A stretch of DNA of 64,000 nt from Pseudomonadales bacterium (GTDB taxonomy: Bacteria > Pseudomonadota > Gammaproteobacteria > Pseudomonadales > Azotimanducaceae). The position numbers and the translations under genes are program-made. Position 1 is the first letter of the stretch. Every line of letters begins with the position of its first letter. A model generated the notes under the pieces. That model made no database searches and was not told where the DNA came from. It saw only the letters and a list, made by a program, of their open reading frames with translations. The stretch is taken from assembly GCA_017642855.1 (NCBI GenBank), contig JAEPOO010000002.1:124001-188000 (forward strand), given 5' to 3'. Below are positions 18,864-27,769 of this stretch, in pieces.

Positions 18864-21174
18864 CACGTGAAGTTGACGTCTGGATAACAAAATCAGCGGC
18901 CTTCTTCGGCATGTCGTAGATATCAGCGGTCTGTGAAAACGCAATACCATTCTCCGACCAGCTCGCATCCGGAAGTCGGGTCAACATCCCTTGCAGCATG
19001 GTGTTAAACGTCTCTTGTTGAAAGGGTGACGGAATGAGTTCACCGGCTTGGGCTTCTTCGATGTAATGACCATATCCACAAACGTCTGAGGCAATCACCG
19101 GTAATCCGGCGACCACCGCTTCTAATAACACCGTGCCGGTGTTTTCCGCATAAGCGGGATGCACAAGGAGATCCGCCCCCAGCAGGAACCTTGGCACGTC
19201 GTCCCGGCCTTTTAATATGGTCACCCGTTCCGCAATGCCCAGTCTTTTCGCCATCCTACGAAATTTGCCCGGGGCATCCTGTCCAATGGCGATCAGTCTT
19301 GTTCGATCAAGCAACGCTTGTGGTAGAGCGCTCATGGCAATCAGCGCGCGATCCAGGCCTTTCGTGATGAATCCCGATCCAATCATCAGCAGAAGCCGCT
19401 CATCAGCAGCGAGGTTCATTTCCTGTCTGAACTCACTCCGGATTGCTGCGCTGTTGGGTGGTGCCATCCGATCCCGGGCAATACCGGGCGTAAGCATGTG
19501 GATTCGTTCCGACTCCGTGTGGTAGTACTTTTGAAACAGAGGCAGCTGAACCGACGAGATCATCAGAACTTCTGTGTCGGAGCCTTCGCCGAAAACTGCT
19601 TTCTCGAAGTCCGAAAACAGTCTGTAACGCGGCAACTTTCGGTACGCCCAGGATCGCTGACGCCGCGCTTTGTCTTCGTAACAGCTGTCTGCCGCATAGT
19701 AGACGTCCAGGCCCGGCATTTTATTGAACCCCACCACGCTGGACACAGGATTCGCCGCCAGATGCTGTGAGACCCAATGATAGAACTTCTCACAACGGCC
19801 ATGGTTGGTCAGCGCGTGGACCGGAACTCTGATAATCTCGAAGCCCTCAGCCACCGGACCTTCCCAGGAAAGCGTATAAACCCGTATTTTGCGACCCTGA
19901 TCCCGTGTCAGCTCTGCGATTCGCAGAAAGTCCCGTTGCAGCCCGCCGTAGGGGAAATACTTGAAAAGACAGAACGCCACGATGCCCGGGGCAGGTTGTG
20001 CACCTTTTTTAAGGGCGATGTCGTGAATCCGATGGGCGGCGTGCCGATGCAGAGAATAGATGTCTGCACTTTCCGCAAAAGCGCGGCCACGCTCTACCCA
20101 GGCACTTCGATTGTCGTCCTGCAACAGGCGTGAAAGTTTTTGATCCAGGTCCTGCTGCCTGAACGGCATTGGCACCAACTCACCCATACCCGCTTCTTCT
20201 ACATAGTGGGCATAACCACAGTTTTCAGTGGTTAATACGGGAGTGCCCGCTACAACTGCCTCCAGCAGCACGATCCCCGCCGCCTCATCCAGAGCAGGCA
20301 AAATCAACAGGTCAGCTGCGAATAAATATTCCGGTACATCATCCTGACCCGAAAGAATCGTCACCTGACGGGAGATGCCAAGTAGCCACATCAGTCGCTT
20401 AAAGGGTGCGGGGTTGTCTTCACCAATGACCATAAAACGAGTTTTGGACCTTTGATGCTTGGGCAGAGAACGGAACGCATAAAGGGCTCGATTCAAACCC
20501 TTTTTGACGAAACCCGAACCGATCATCAGCAGAAGCTTTTCATCATCAGCGATACCCAGCTCCATACGCTTCCGTTCTCGCAGCTCCGAGATATCGTTAG
20601 GCGCAATTCGGTCGCGAGATATTCCAGGTGGCAGAAACATCATCCGTTCTTCCTGCGTCTGGTAGTGATGATCAAAGAAGGGCTTCTGGACTTTAGAGAT
20701 CATCAAAATCTCAGTATTCGAATCTCGACCAAAAACCGCTTGCTCGTAGTTAGAAAAATGTCGGTATCTGGGGAGCAAGCGATACAGCCAACTCCGCTGA
20801 GTCTGAGCTTTTTCCTGGTAACAGGAATCGGCCGCATAGTAGACATCGAGACCCGGCATCTTGTTGATACCAATGACCGCATCAACAGGGTCATGGATCA
20901 GCGCCTGCTGCACCCAGGCACTGAAGCGTTCATAGAGCGTGTGATTGGTCAGCGCGGAAACCGGAACAATCCTGACGTTAAATCCCTCAGGAATGTCACC
21001 GCGCCATTGCAAGGTGTAGACACGTACCTCGTGGCCCATCGCCTGGCACTCAAGCGCGATGCGCAGGAAATCTCTCTGCAGACCACCGTACGGGAAATAC
21101 TTATAAAGGCAGAATGCCAGCTTTAATCGAGGCTTGGACTCGGGTTGCCAGTCTGCTGCTGTAACGCTTGCCAC
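18853..21174 (-). CDS. waaG: tandem WaaG-WaaG glycosyltransferase fusion
   Basis: 773 residues, about twice the normal WaaG (LPS glucosyltransferase I, roughly 370). Copy one spans about 17-390, copy two about 398-770. The landmarks repeat in both: YFPYGGLQRDFLRIA, NKMPGLDVYYAADSCY, RSW-YR-LPRYR-FS, LMIGSGF-KGL-RAL, and the E(x7)E loop (EAAGIVLLEA then ENTGTVLLEA). No stop or frameshift separates the halves. The copies are similar but well diverged (insertions, different linkers), so this is not a recent duplication. It may add two sugars in sequence. The gene occupies the normal waaG slot between waaC and waaP; its start overlaps waaC by 52 bases, or a later start is used. Confidence 0.93.
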   Translation of the reverse strand: MASVTAADWQPESKPRLKLAFCLYKYFPYGGLQRDFLRIALECQAMGHEVRVYTLQWRGDIPEGFNVRIVPVSALTNHTLYERFSAWVQQALIHDPVDAVIGINKMPGLDVYYAADSCYQEKAQTQRSWLYRLLPRYRHFSNYEQAVFGRDSNTEILMISKVQKPFFDHHYQTQEERMMFLPPGISRDRIAPNDISELRERKRMELGIADDEKLLLMIGSGFVKKGLNRALYAFRSLPKHQRSKTRFMVIGEDNPAPFKRLMWLLGISRQVTILSGQDDVPEYLFAADLLILPALDEAAGIVLLEAVVAGTPVLTTENCGYAHYVEEAGMGELVPMPFRQQDLDQKLSRLLQDDNRSAWVERGRAFAESADIYSLHRHAAHRIHDIALKKGAQPAPGIVAFCLFKYFPYGGLQRDFLRIAELTRDQGRKIRVYTLSWEGPVAEGFEIIRVPVHALTNHGRCEKFYHWVSQHLAANPVSSVVGFNKMPGLDVYYAADSCYEDKARRQRSWAYRKLPRYRLFSDFEKAVFGEGSDTEVLMISSVQLPLFQKYYHTESERIHMLTPGIARDRMAPPNSAAIRSEFRQEMNLAADERLLLMIGSGFITKGLDRALIAMSALPQALLDRTRLIAIGQDAPGKFRRMAKRLGIAERVTILKGRDDVPRFLLGADLLVHPAYAENTGTVLLEAVVAGLPVIASDVCGYGHYIEEAQAGELIPSPFQQETFNTMLQGMLTRLPDASWSENGIAFSQTADIYDMPKKAADFVIQTSTSRDDT

Positions 21175-22145
21175 ACTGTCTCCGGCGTTATGGGTTCGTA
21201 ACAGGGTGGATGAATTTTACTTGAATCATCAGACTTCTTGTACTGACAATCTCTTTCCCTGCAGGGAATGCAAGGTAAGTGTGTGCTTGCTAACACTTTA
21301 GCCTGTTGACCAAGCATCCCGGTAAGGCTCGGATCTGTCGCACCGAACAACCCCACCATCGGGACACCTAGTGCGGGCGCAAGATGCCCAAGTCCGGTGT
21401 CAACGGACACCGCACCCTGGCATCGACTCAGCCGCTCGATCAAATCCGACAGAGACGGCCGATAAAGGACGTCACCACCCGCCGCCGTAATCGCTTCTGC
21501 ACGGGCGCGCTCCTCCTCGCTGCCAGCGGGAACCAACAACTCGTAGCCTTCGTCAATCGCCTGGATCGCGAGTCGTTGCCAGTAAGCTAGGGGCCACTCT
21601 TTGCTCAGCCACGTGGTCCCATGAAAAAACGCCAAACGCCTTTTGCGATCCGGGTTTTTCTTCAAGCCAAAATCTATCGCATCAGGACATGGGTATCCGA
21701 TGGCTGAAGCAAATAACTGTTTCTGTCGAAGGATCGCGTGCTGATTGACATCAATGTCATAGCCTTTCCGATACAGTTTGCTTGCGACCGGTTCACGTGC
21801 ACTGGCGCCACTAAACCCGCACAACGGACCTTTGGCTAACCAACCTGTTAAGGCGCTCTTAAACAATCCTTGGGAATCAAGAACAAGATCATAAGTATCT
21901 TCAAGCAATTGGGCCCTAAACTCAGAAAACTCCCCCGCACTTTTGAGCATTTGTTGACGCCAGCGACGAATGGCCACCGGAATGACTCGGCGAACCCCGA
22001 CGTGCCTTTCCGGGATGTCCTTGAAGGCTTCTTCGACAACCCAGTCAATGACCAATTCCGGTATCGCCTGAAGTGCATCCGTGACTGCCGGTAGCGCATG
22101 CACGATATCCCCAAGGGAAGACGTTTTAACAAGCAGTACTTTCAT
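21123..22145 (-). CDS. waaC: LPS heptosyltransferase I
   Basis: Adds the first heptose from ADP-heptose to Kdo. The start at the ATG giving MKVLLVKTSSLGDIVHALPAV (340 residues) matches WaaC; the upstream ATG would add nine residues. FFHGTTWLSKEWPLAYW and SVDTGLGHLAPALGVPMVGLFG with DPSLTG are GT9 signatures. The C-terminal tail holds several cysteines (CIPCRERDC). It begins 10 bases after the waaF stop and runs into the waaG fusion, so the operon order is waaF-waaC-waaG-waaP. Confidence 0.94.
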   Translation of the reverse strand: MKVLLVKTSSLGDIVHALPAVTDALQAIPELVIDWVVEEAFKDIPERHVGVRRVIPVAIRRWRQQMLKSAGEFSEFRAQLLEDTYDLVLDSQGLFKSALTGWLAKGPLCGFSGASAREPVASKLYRKGYDIDVNQHAILRQKQLFASAIGYPCPDAIDFGLKKNPDRKRRLAFFHGTTWLSKEWPLAYWQRLAIQAIDEGYELLVPAGSEEERARAEAITAAGGDVLYRPSLSDLIERLSRCQGAVSVDTGLGHLAPALGVPMVGLFGATDPSLTGMLGQQAKVLASTHLPCIPCRERDCQYKKSDDSSKIHPPCYEPITPETVWQALQQQTGNPSPSLD

Positions 22146-22155
22146 CAACGTACGC

Positions 22156-23163
22156 TCATAAAGCAGATTCAACCTGGTCAGGGGTCAGCTGATTGAGACA
22201 ATTCTTATGACCAAGCGGGCATTCTCTTTTGAAACAGGGACTGCAATCCAGCCCCAGTTGAACTGTCTGAGCCTGATCGGAGAGGGGCGGAGTAAAACCC
22301 GGAGAAGTGGATCCATAGATCGCCGTCACAGGCGTACCAACGGCTGCTGCAACATGCATCAGACCGGAGTCATTGCTGACCACGCTGTCACAGAGAGCCA
22401 ACAGATCGATAGCGTCCAGCAGGCTCGTTTTGCCAGCCAGATTCACGCAGCCGGGGCCTATCGCCTGAGCGATTGCCTCGCCCGTTGACGCGTCTGCCGG
22501 CGAGCCAAATAACCAGACCTGCTTTCCTGCAGCAGCGAGCTTCCTGCCAAGCGCCGCATAGTGGGTTTCCGGCCACTTTTTGGCGTCTCCGAACTCAGCA
22601 CCAGGGCAGAAACCAACCACCGGAGTACTTGTATCTATATGATTTTCTTCAAGAAAAAGGCGCTGATTAACGTCATCTACCAGGAGCTCCGGCCTGATCA
22701 TATCGTCACCGGATTTATCCACCAATTCAAGAAAACGATCGGTCATCCGGGGCAGGCGTTTCTTATCCAGCAACCGGAGATCGTTGAGGAGGAAGTATCG
22801 GAATTCCGCAAGAAAACCCACACGTCTTGGAATGTGGGCAAAAAAGGGCACAAGGGCGGATTTCAGTGAATTTGGCGTGACGATCGCCAGATCGTAGTGA
22901 TTCTCCGCCAGCTTGGCGCCAAGACGACGCCGGTAGCTGAACCCGAATTCCCCGTGCTTCTGATCAATGAGAATACCCCGATCCACCTCTCGCATCCGCT
23001 GCACCAGGCTGAGCGTTGCGCGCGGCGCAAGCACATCAATATGAACATCAGGATTGTCAGCGCGTAATGCCGAGTAGATCACCTGCGACATGATCATGTC
23101 GCCAACCCATGCGGGCCCGACAACGAGTACTCGTTGAGGCTGGCCTGTGTTTTGTCCCGTCAA
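22156..23163 (-). CDS. waaF: LPS heptosyltransferase II
   Basis: Adds the second inner-core heptose. 335 residues, GT9. The N terminus VLVVGPAWVGDMIMSQVIY is the WaaF form; CPGAEFGDAKKWPETHYA and SNDSGLMHVAAAVGTPVTAIYGSTSP are the heptosyltransferase substrate motifs; CSPCFKRECPLGHKNCL near the C terminus is usual for WaaF. It lies 18 bases downstream of ilvE, the same adjacency as in Pseudomonas. Confidence 0.95.
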   Translation of the reverse strand: MTGQNTGQPQRVLVVGPAWVGDMIMSQVIYSALRADNPDVHIDVLAPRATLSLVQRMREVDRGILIDQKHGEFGFSYRRRLGAKLAENHYDLAIVTPNSLKSALVPFFAHIPRRVGFLAEFRYFLLNDLRLLDKKRLPRMTDRFLELVDKSGDDMIRPELLVDDVNQRLFLEENHIDTSTPVVGFCPGAEFGDAKKWPETHYAALGRKLAAAGKQVWLFGSPADASTGEAIAQAIGPGCVNLAGKTSLLDAIDLLALCDSVVSNDSGLMHVAAAVGTPVTAIYGSTSPGFTPPLSDQAQTVQLGLDCSPCFKRECPLGHKNCLNQLTPDQVESAL

Positions 23164-23181
23164 TCTGGCACCGAGTCAGGT

Positions 23182-24111
23182 TCAGGAGACGGTCGTCGAC
23201 CACTCCGAGTGTTCTGATCGACGGCCCATGACCTGGTCAAAGTACATCGTCTGCAATTTTTCAGTGACCGGGCCACGTTTACCGCTACCGATTGTGCGGC
23301 CATCAAGTTCGCGAATCGGAAGCACTTCGGCGGCTGTACCTGTGAAGAATGCTTCGTCTGCCACATAAACTTCATCACGGGTGATCCGTCTTTCAGTGAC
23401 GGTCAGGCCCAGTTCCGTTGCCAGCGCAAAAACCGTGTCTCGAGTAATACCTTCGAGACAGGACGTCAGTTCAGGTGTCACCAGATGGCCTTTCTGAACA
23501 AGGAAAATGTTCTCGCCACTTCCTTCCGCAACATAACCCTCGTTATCGAGAAGCAGCGCTTCTTCACAGCCACTGTCCAACGCTTCTTTTAAGGCAAGCA
23601 TGGAGTTGATGTAGTTACCGTTTGCCTTGGCTTTACACATGGTGATGTTCACATGGTGACGTGTATACGAGCTTGTACGCACCTTGATGCCATCAACCCG
23701 GGCCTCCGGCGTCATGTAGTTTGGCCACTCCCAGGCTGCAACGATGCAGTGTGGCTTCAAATTGTCTGCGCGGAGTCCCATACCTTCAGAGCCGTAGAAA
23801 CACATCGGACGAAGATAGGCTTCTTTCAGCTTGTTCTCTCTGACCACTGTGACCTGAGCCTCATTAATCACTTCTTTCGACCAGGGAATCGAAAAGTTAA
23901 GGATATGTGCGCTGCGGAAGAGGCGATCCGTGTGATCCTGAAGCCGGAAAATCACCGGGCCACGATCTGTTGCGTAAGCGCGAACACCTTCGAATACGCC
24001 CAAACCATAGTGTAACGTATGGGTCAGGACATGAACGCGAGCATCGCGCCAGGGCACCAGCTCACCATCGAACCAGATAACGCCATCTCTATCTGCCAGG
24101 GAATCAGACAT
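23182..24111 (-). CDS. ilvE: branched-chain amino acid aminotransferase
   Basis: PLP enzyme that makes Leu, Ile and Val from their 2-oxo acids with glutamate. Class IV features are visible: FEGVRAYATDRGPVIFRL, CKAKANGNYINSMLA with the PLP-binding Lys, EGSGENIFLV and GITRDTVFALA. I choose the ATG giving MSDSLADRDGVIWFDG (309 residues) because GGAAG-like GGAAG sits five bases before it; an upstream ATG adds four residues. First gene of the waa run; what lies upstream is a glnE relic, not a live gene. Confidence 0.95.
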   Translation of the reverse strand: MSDSLADRDGVIWFDGELVPWRDARVHVLTHTLHYGLGVFEGVRAYATDRGPVIFRLQDHTDRLFRSAHILNFSIPWSKEVINEAQVTVVRENKLKEAYLRPMCFYGSEGMGLRADNLKPHCIVAAWEWPNYMTPEARVDGIKVRTSSYTRHHVNITMCKAKANGNYINSMLALKEALDSGCEEALLLDNEGYVAEGSGENIFLVQKGHLVTPELTSCLEGITRDTVFALATELGLTVTERRITRDEVYVADEAFFTGTAAEVLPIRELDGRTIGSGKRGPVTEKLQTMYFDQVMGRRSEHSEWSTTVS

Positions 24112-24221
24112 CTTATCTTCCACTCATCATCATTTACTTCGGGATCATTTTTGCCAGATCCGGTGTACCTCGCCGCAAGGCCTCGTCTTCCCGTTATGGA
24201 TACAAACCGACATCACCCGGT

Positions 24222-24461
24222 TCAGACAGAAGTCGCGTCACATCGGGCCATCTGATAAAGGCAGGCGTCCCGGACGCCCCCCGCGAGGACCGCGTATTGC
24301 ACCATAAATTCGATGTCAACAATAGCCCCGGGGTCATGTTTCAGGTGCACGCTGCCGAGGAGCTCACCGTCGTCAAACAGGTGTTATCGCATCTCCGGGA
24401 CTTCCTCAGACAGACGCTCAGTTGCTCGCGAAGTCTGAAGCACGCCAAAGGAAGTGACCTC
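24222..24461 (-). pseudogene. glnE: decayed fragment of glnE (glutamine synthetase adenylyltransferase)
   Basis: Between ilvE and the GspE-like gene about 400 bases hold no intact gene. One minus-strand frame reads ERLSEEVPEMR, a TAA stop, then HLFDDGELLGSVHLKHDPG and AIVDIEFMVQYAVLA before diverging and stopping at 24222. The segment DPG-x-I-V-D-IEFMVQY is the characteristic GlnE C-terminal catalytic block, preceded in GlnE by an E-V-x-x-MR helix exactly as here. Only about 80 codons remain, interrupted by a stop and truncated at both ends. In Pseudomonas glnE precedes ilvE, so this is the expected place. The remaining bases of the gap show nothing else. Confidence 0.75.
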
Positions 24462-24517
24462 AAAAAACCAGTTTAGCGCCGTAGCCAGGGTCTTTGAGTA
24501 AGACTGGAATATACCGA

Positions 24518-26308
24518 TTACTCGGTGCCTGAGAAGGGTGCGACCCTCAGAACCTCCGCGATGGTGGTTTCACCTGCTGCGACTTTCATTGCGCCGCTGA
24601 GACGCAGCGTCTTCATACCTTCTTTCATTGCGGCGAGCCGGATCTTGCCAATATCGACATCTTCTTCGACGATGCCTTTGATCGTGTCGGTCATGGGTAA
24701 CAGCTCGTAGATACCTTGCCGCCCCCTGTAACCGGTATCGCGGCAGTCGAGGCAACCGATAGGCTGCTGCATGCGCACCGGCATCTTCATTTTCCAGGGC
24801 GTCGTCAGCGTTTTCCATCCCTCAACATCAGATTCGCCCGGTGACTTACAGGCGGGGCAAAGTGTTCTGACGAGACGTTGCGCCATGATCCCGAGCACCG
24901 TTGCCTTGATCAAATAGGGCGCAACCCCGATTTCCAACAATCGAGTGATCGCGGAAGGTGCGTCGTTTGTGTGTAGCGTCGAAATCACAAGGTGGCCTGT
25001 GAGGGCAGCCTGGATGGCCATTTCGGCAGTCTCCAGGTCTCGAATCTCACCGACCATGATGATGTCCGGGTCTTGCCGAAGCAACGCACGAACGCCATCC
25101 GCAAAAGTCAGGTCGATATTATGTTGTACCTGCATCTGGTTGAAGCTTGGCTCAACCATCTCAATGGGATCCTCGATCGTACAGACGTTAACCTCTGACG
25201 TCGCCAGGTGTTTGAGGCTGGTGTAAAGCGTGGTTGTTTTACCCGAACCCGTTGGCCCCGTAACGAGCACAATACCGTTCGGGTTGCTGACCATGTTTTC
25301 CCAACGAGCATAATCATCATTGGCAAGCCCGAGCTGCTCAAACGTCTTCAGCAGAATATCTGGATCAAAAATCCGCATGACCATTTTTTCACCATGAGCC
25401 GTCGGCAGGGTTGCCAGACGAAGCTCGACTTCATGCTGATCGGGCATCTTGGTTTTTAGACGACCATCCTGGGGGCGACGCTTCTCGGCAACGTCCATCC
25501 GACCCAGAGTTTTTAGTCGACTGATGACCGCCGTCATCACCGGTGCTGGTAACTCGTAGACAAGGTGCAGCACACCGTCAATCCGGAATCTCACGCGGCC
25601 TTTATCACGGCGAGGCTCCAGGTGAATATCACTGGCGCGCTGAGTAAATGCGTAGTTTAGAAGCCAGTCAACGATATTAACGATGTGTGCATCGTTCGCT
25701 TCCATCTGGTCGATCTGACCCAGCTCAAGCATCTGCTCCAGGTTAGACAGTGAACTCGTCTGAAGACCGGAGGCATTTGCTTTGTTGACCGACCGTGCCA
25801 TGGTGTAAAACTCGGTCGTGCAGCGTCGAATATCTGACGGATTAGCGACAACTCGCGTCAGAATCTTGCCTGGCAACGATTGCTCAATGGTCGTTTCCCA
25901 ACTGTGGATGTAGGGCTGGGCGCTGACCACCACCACTTCATCGTCTTTGACCTCAAGCGCCAGGATCTGATGTCTTTGTGCAAACTCATAGGACATCACC
26001 CGAGTCACGACCACCGAATCGATCTTGAGTGGGTCGATCCGGATATATTGCTGCTTTGCTCTTTCCGCCAGCCAGATTGTCAGCGCCTCAAGATCCAGAG
26101 AGCGACCTGGATTCTTCAGGTCATCAAAGTTCTCTTCGGCAATCAACTCAAGAGGATTCCAGTTCAACTGCTCTTTGCGCCGGGTCTTCATACCCAGCTG
26201 ATCAGCGTCCGCCGATGACAGCCTGCCGTCATCAATGAGTTCGTCAGCTACCGTTCGCAGGTTAAGCGAGATATCCGGTTTCTTGGTGTTAACTTCCTGA
26301 ATGCTCAA
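24518..26308 (-). CDS. GspE/PilB family secretion or pilus ATPase
   Basis: 596 residues. The N-terminal GSPII_E_N domain (to about 200) is followed by the ATPase: GPTGSGKTTTLY (Walker A), TIEDPIEMVEPSFNQMQVQ (Asp box), DPDIIMVGEIRDLETAEMA (Walker B) and GHLVISTLHTNDAPSAITRL (His box). CPAC and CLDC form the zinc-binding tetracysteine loop found in GspE and PilB. No other type II secretion or type IV pilus gene is nearby, so it may power an assembly encoded elsewhere or be an orphan. It is divergent from argA. Confidence 0.88.
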   Translation of the reverse strand: MSIQEVNTKKPDISLNLRTVADELIDDGRLSSADADQLGMKTRRKEQLNWNPLELIAEENFDDLKNPGRSLDLEALTIWLAERAKQQYIRIDPLKIDSVVVTRVMSYEFAQRHQILALEVKDDEVVVVSAQPYIHSWETTIEQSLPGKILTRVVANPSDIRRCTTEFYTMARSVNKANASGLQTSSLSNLEQMLELGQIDQMEANDAHIVNIVDWLLNYAFTQRASDIHLEPRRDKGRVRFRIDGVLHLVYELPAPVMTAVISRLKTLGRMDVAEKRRPQDGRLKTKMPDQHEVELRLATLPTAHGEKMVMRIFDPDILLKTFEQLGLANDDYARWENMVSNPNGIVLVTGPTGSGKTTTLYTSLKHLATSEVNVCTIEDPIEMVEPSFNQMQVQHNIDLTFADGVRALLRQDPDIIMVGEIRDLETAEMAIQAALTGHLVISTLHTNDAPSAITRLLEIGVAPYLIKATVLGIMAQRLVRTLCPACKSPGESDVEGWKTLTTPWKMKMPVRMQQPIGCLDCRDTGYRGRQGIYELLPMTDTIKGIVEEDVDIGKIRLAAMKEGMKTLRLSGAMKVAAGETTIAEVLRVAPFSGTE

Positions 26309-26426
26309 GACCAGTCTCTTATTACATCAATAAGAATAGCGCGATAAGACTACTTTACACCTTCCATCAAGGAATAGGCTACACCGAGCCCCAGACGGCA
26401 AGCGGGCTAGCGGAAACAGGGATTAC

Positions 26427-26435
26427 TGCTATAAT
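26427..26435 (+). promoter_or_regulatory. extended -10 promoter for argA
   Basis: TGCTATAAT is a perfect extended -10 element (TGnTATAAT) about 30 bases before the argA ATG, in the gap divergent from the GspE-like gene. No clear -35 is seen, as is common with extended -10 promoters. I see no ARG box. Confidence 0.55.
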
Positions 26436-26464
26436 CCGCGCCCGATTTGACCACCACAACCGTC

Positions 26465-27769
26465 ATGGCACTCAATAACGAGCACATCAAATGGTTCAGG
26501 GATTCGTCCCCATACATTGATGCACACCGCGACAGGACTTTTGTCATCTGTCTGACCGGTGATGCCTTACGCTCGGCGAACCTGAAAAACATCGTGTCAG
26601 ACTGTGCCCTGCTGAACTCACTGGGCGTTCGCCTGATCCTTGTCTTCAATGGTGACTCGGCGATCCTTGAGGCACTCGGTGACGAGTGGTCACTATCTGG
26701 TCAACACAGAATCACAACACCGGAACAAATAGAAACGGTCACTGCGGTTGTAGGCGGCAAAACCCATGAGCTGGCCGCCATGTTTGCGGCCAGTTCTCCT
26801 GACACCCCCACTGCGCTCAACAAGACAAGACGAGAGGTTCTGACCAGCTCTGGCAGCTTCGTCAAAGCACGACCTATAGGCATTGTTGACGGCATTGATT
26901 TCCAGAATTCTGGCAACGTGCGAAAGGTCCAGGGTGACGCGATCGCCGCACAACTGAATAACGGGGCGGTTGTACTGGTGCCGCCGGTTGGCTACTCACC
27001 GTCAGGGGAAATTTTCTACCTCGACGCGATACAGATTGCCTGCGAAACAGCCTGCGAACTGAATGCCGAGAAACTCATCTTTCTCACGCAACACGAGGGC
27101 CTGTTAAACGAGGCTGGTGAAACGATCAACGAAGTTGATCTTAGCCACCCGGAACCCGCGCTCAGCACAGGAACGGAACTGCTGCCCTTCTGTCACGTCG
27201 CCTGTCAGCAGGGTGTCGGGCGATGTCACATACTCAGCTATGACGTTGATGGCGCGCTTTTAGAAGAGCTGTTCACCAGGGATGGCTGCGGTACACAGGT
27301 TGTCGGTCACAGCTATGAGCAGATCCGCGATGCCACAACCGATGACGTCGCAGGCATCCTGAGACTGATTTCCCCTCTGGAAGATGCAGGTATTTTGGTA
27401 AAACGTTCTCGCGAACGGCTTGAAAGTGAGATCGACCGTTTCCTCGTGATTGAGCGCGACGGCCTGTTGATCAGCTGCGGCGCACTCTACCCCTATCATT
27501 GCAGCGAAAAAGGTGGATTTGGAGAACTCGCCTGCCTTGTGACCCACCCTGACTACAGGAAAAGCGATCGAGGAGACCGTTTGCTGGAATCAGTCGAGAA
27601 AAGGGCGCGCGAGGACGGATTGAGCAACCTTTTTGTGCTCACCACGCAAAGCGCACACTGGTTTCAGGAAAGAGGCTTCGTGGCGCGTGATCGCGACACG
27701 CTACCCCAGGCCCGTCAGGCGTTATACAACGATCAACGCGGCTCAACCGTACTGGTCAAGCCCCTCTGA
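26465..27769 (+). CDS. argA: amino-acid N-acetyltransferase (N-acetylglutamate synthase)
   Basis: First step of arginine synthesis. The N-terminal two thirds is an amino-acid-kinase fold (KNIVSDCALLNSLGVRLILVFNG, FQNSGNVRKVQGDAIAAQL, VPPVGYSPSGEIFYLDA) that binds arginine for feedback control. The C-terminal GNAT domain (about 290-434) has CLVTHPDYRKSDRGDRLL, the acetyl-CoA loop. The ATG giving MALNNEHIKWFRDSSPYI is used (434 residues); a TTG six codons earlier is less likely. It ends 14 bases into the convergent hemE. Confidence 0.93.
   Translation: MALNNEHIKWFRDSSPYIDAHRDRTFVICLTGDALRSANLKNIVSDCALLNSLGVRLILVFNGDSAILEALGDEWSLSGQHRITTPEQIETVTAVVGGKTHELAAMFAASSPDTPTALNKTRREVLTSSGSFVKARPIGIVDGIDFQNSGNVRKVQGDAIAAQLNNGAVVLVPPVGYSPSGEIFYLDAIQIACETACELNAEKLIFLTQHEGLLNEAGETINEVDLSHPEPALSTGTELLPFCHVACQQGVGRCHILSYDVDGALLEELFTRDGCGTQVVGHSYEQIRDATTDDVAGILRLISPLEDAGILVKRSRERLESEIDRFLVIERDGLLISCGALYPYHCSEKGGFGELACLVTHPDYRKSDRGDRLLESVEKRAREDGLSNLFVLTTQSAHWFQERGFVARDRDTLPQARQALYNDQRGSTVLVKPL

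Noticed and set aside
24335..24475. A plus-strand frame starting ATG-TTT-CAG in the ilvE/GspE gap
   Set aside because: It is antisense to the GlnE-like frame, has no ribosome-binding site and no recognisable product.
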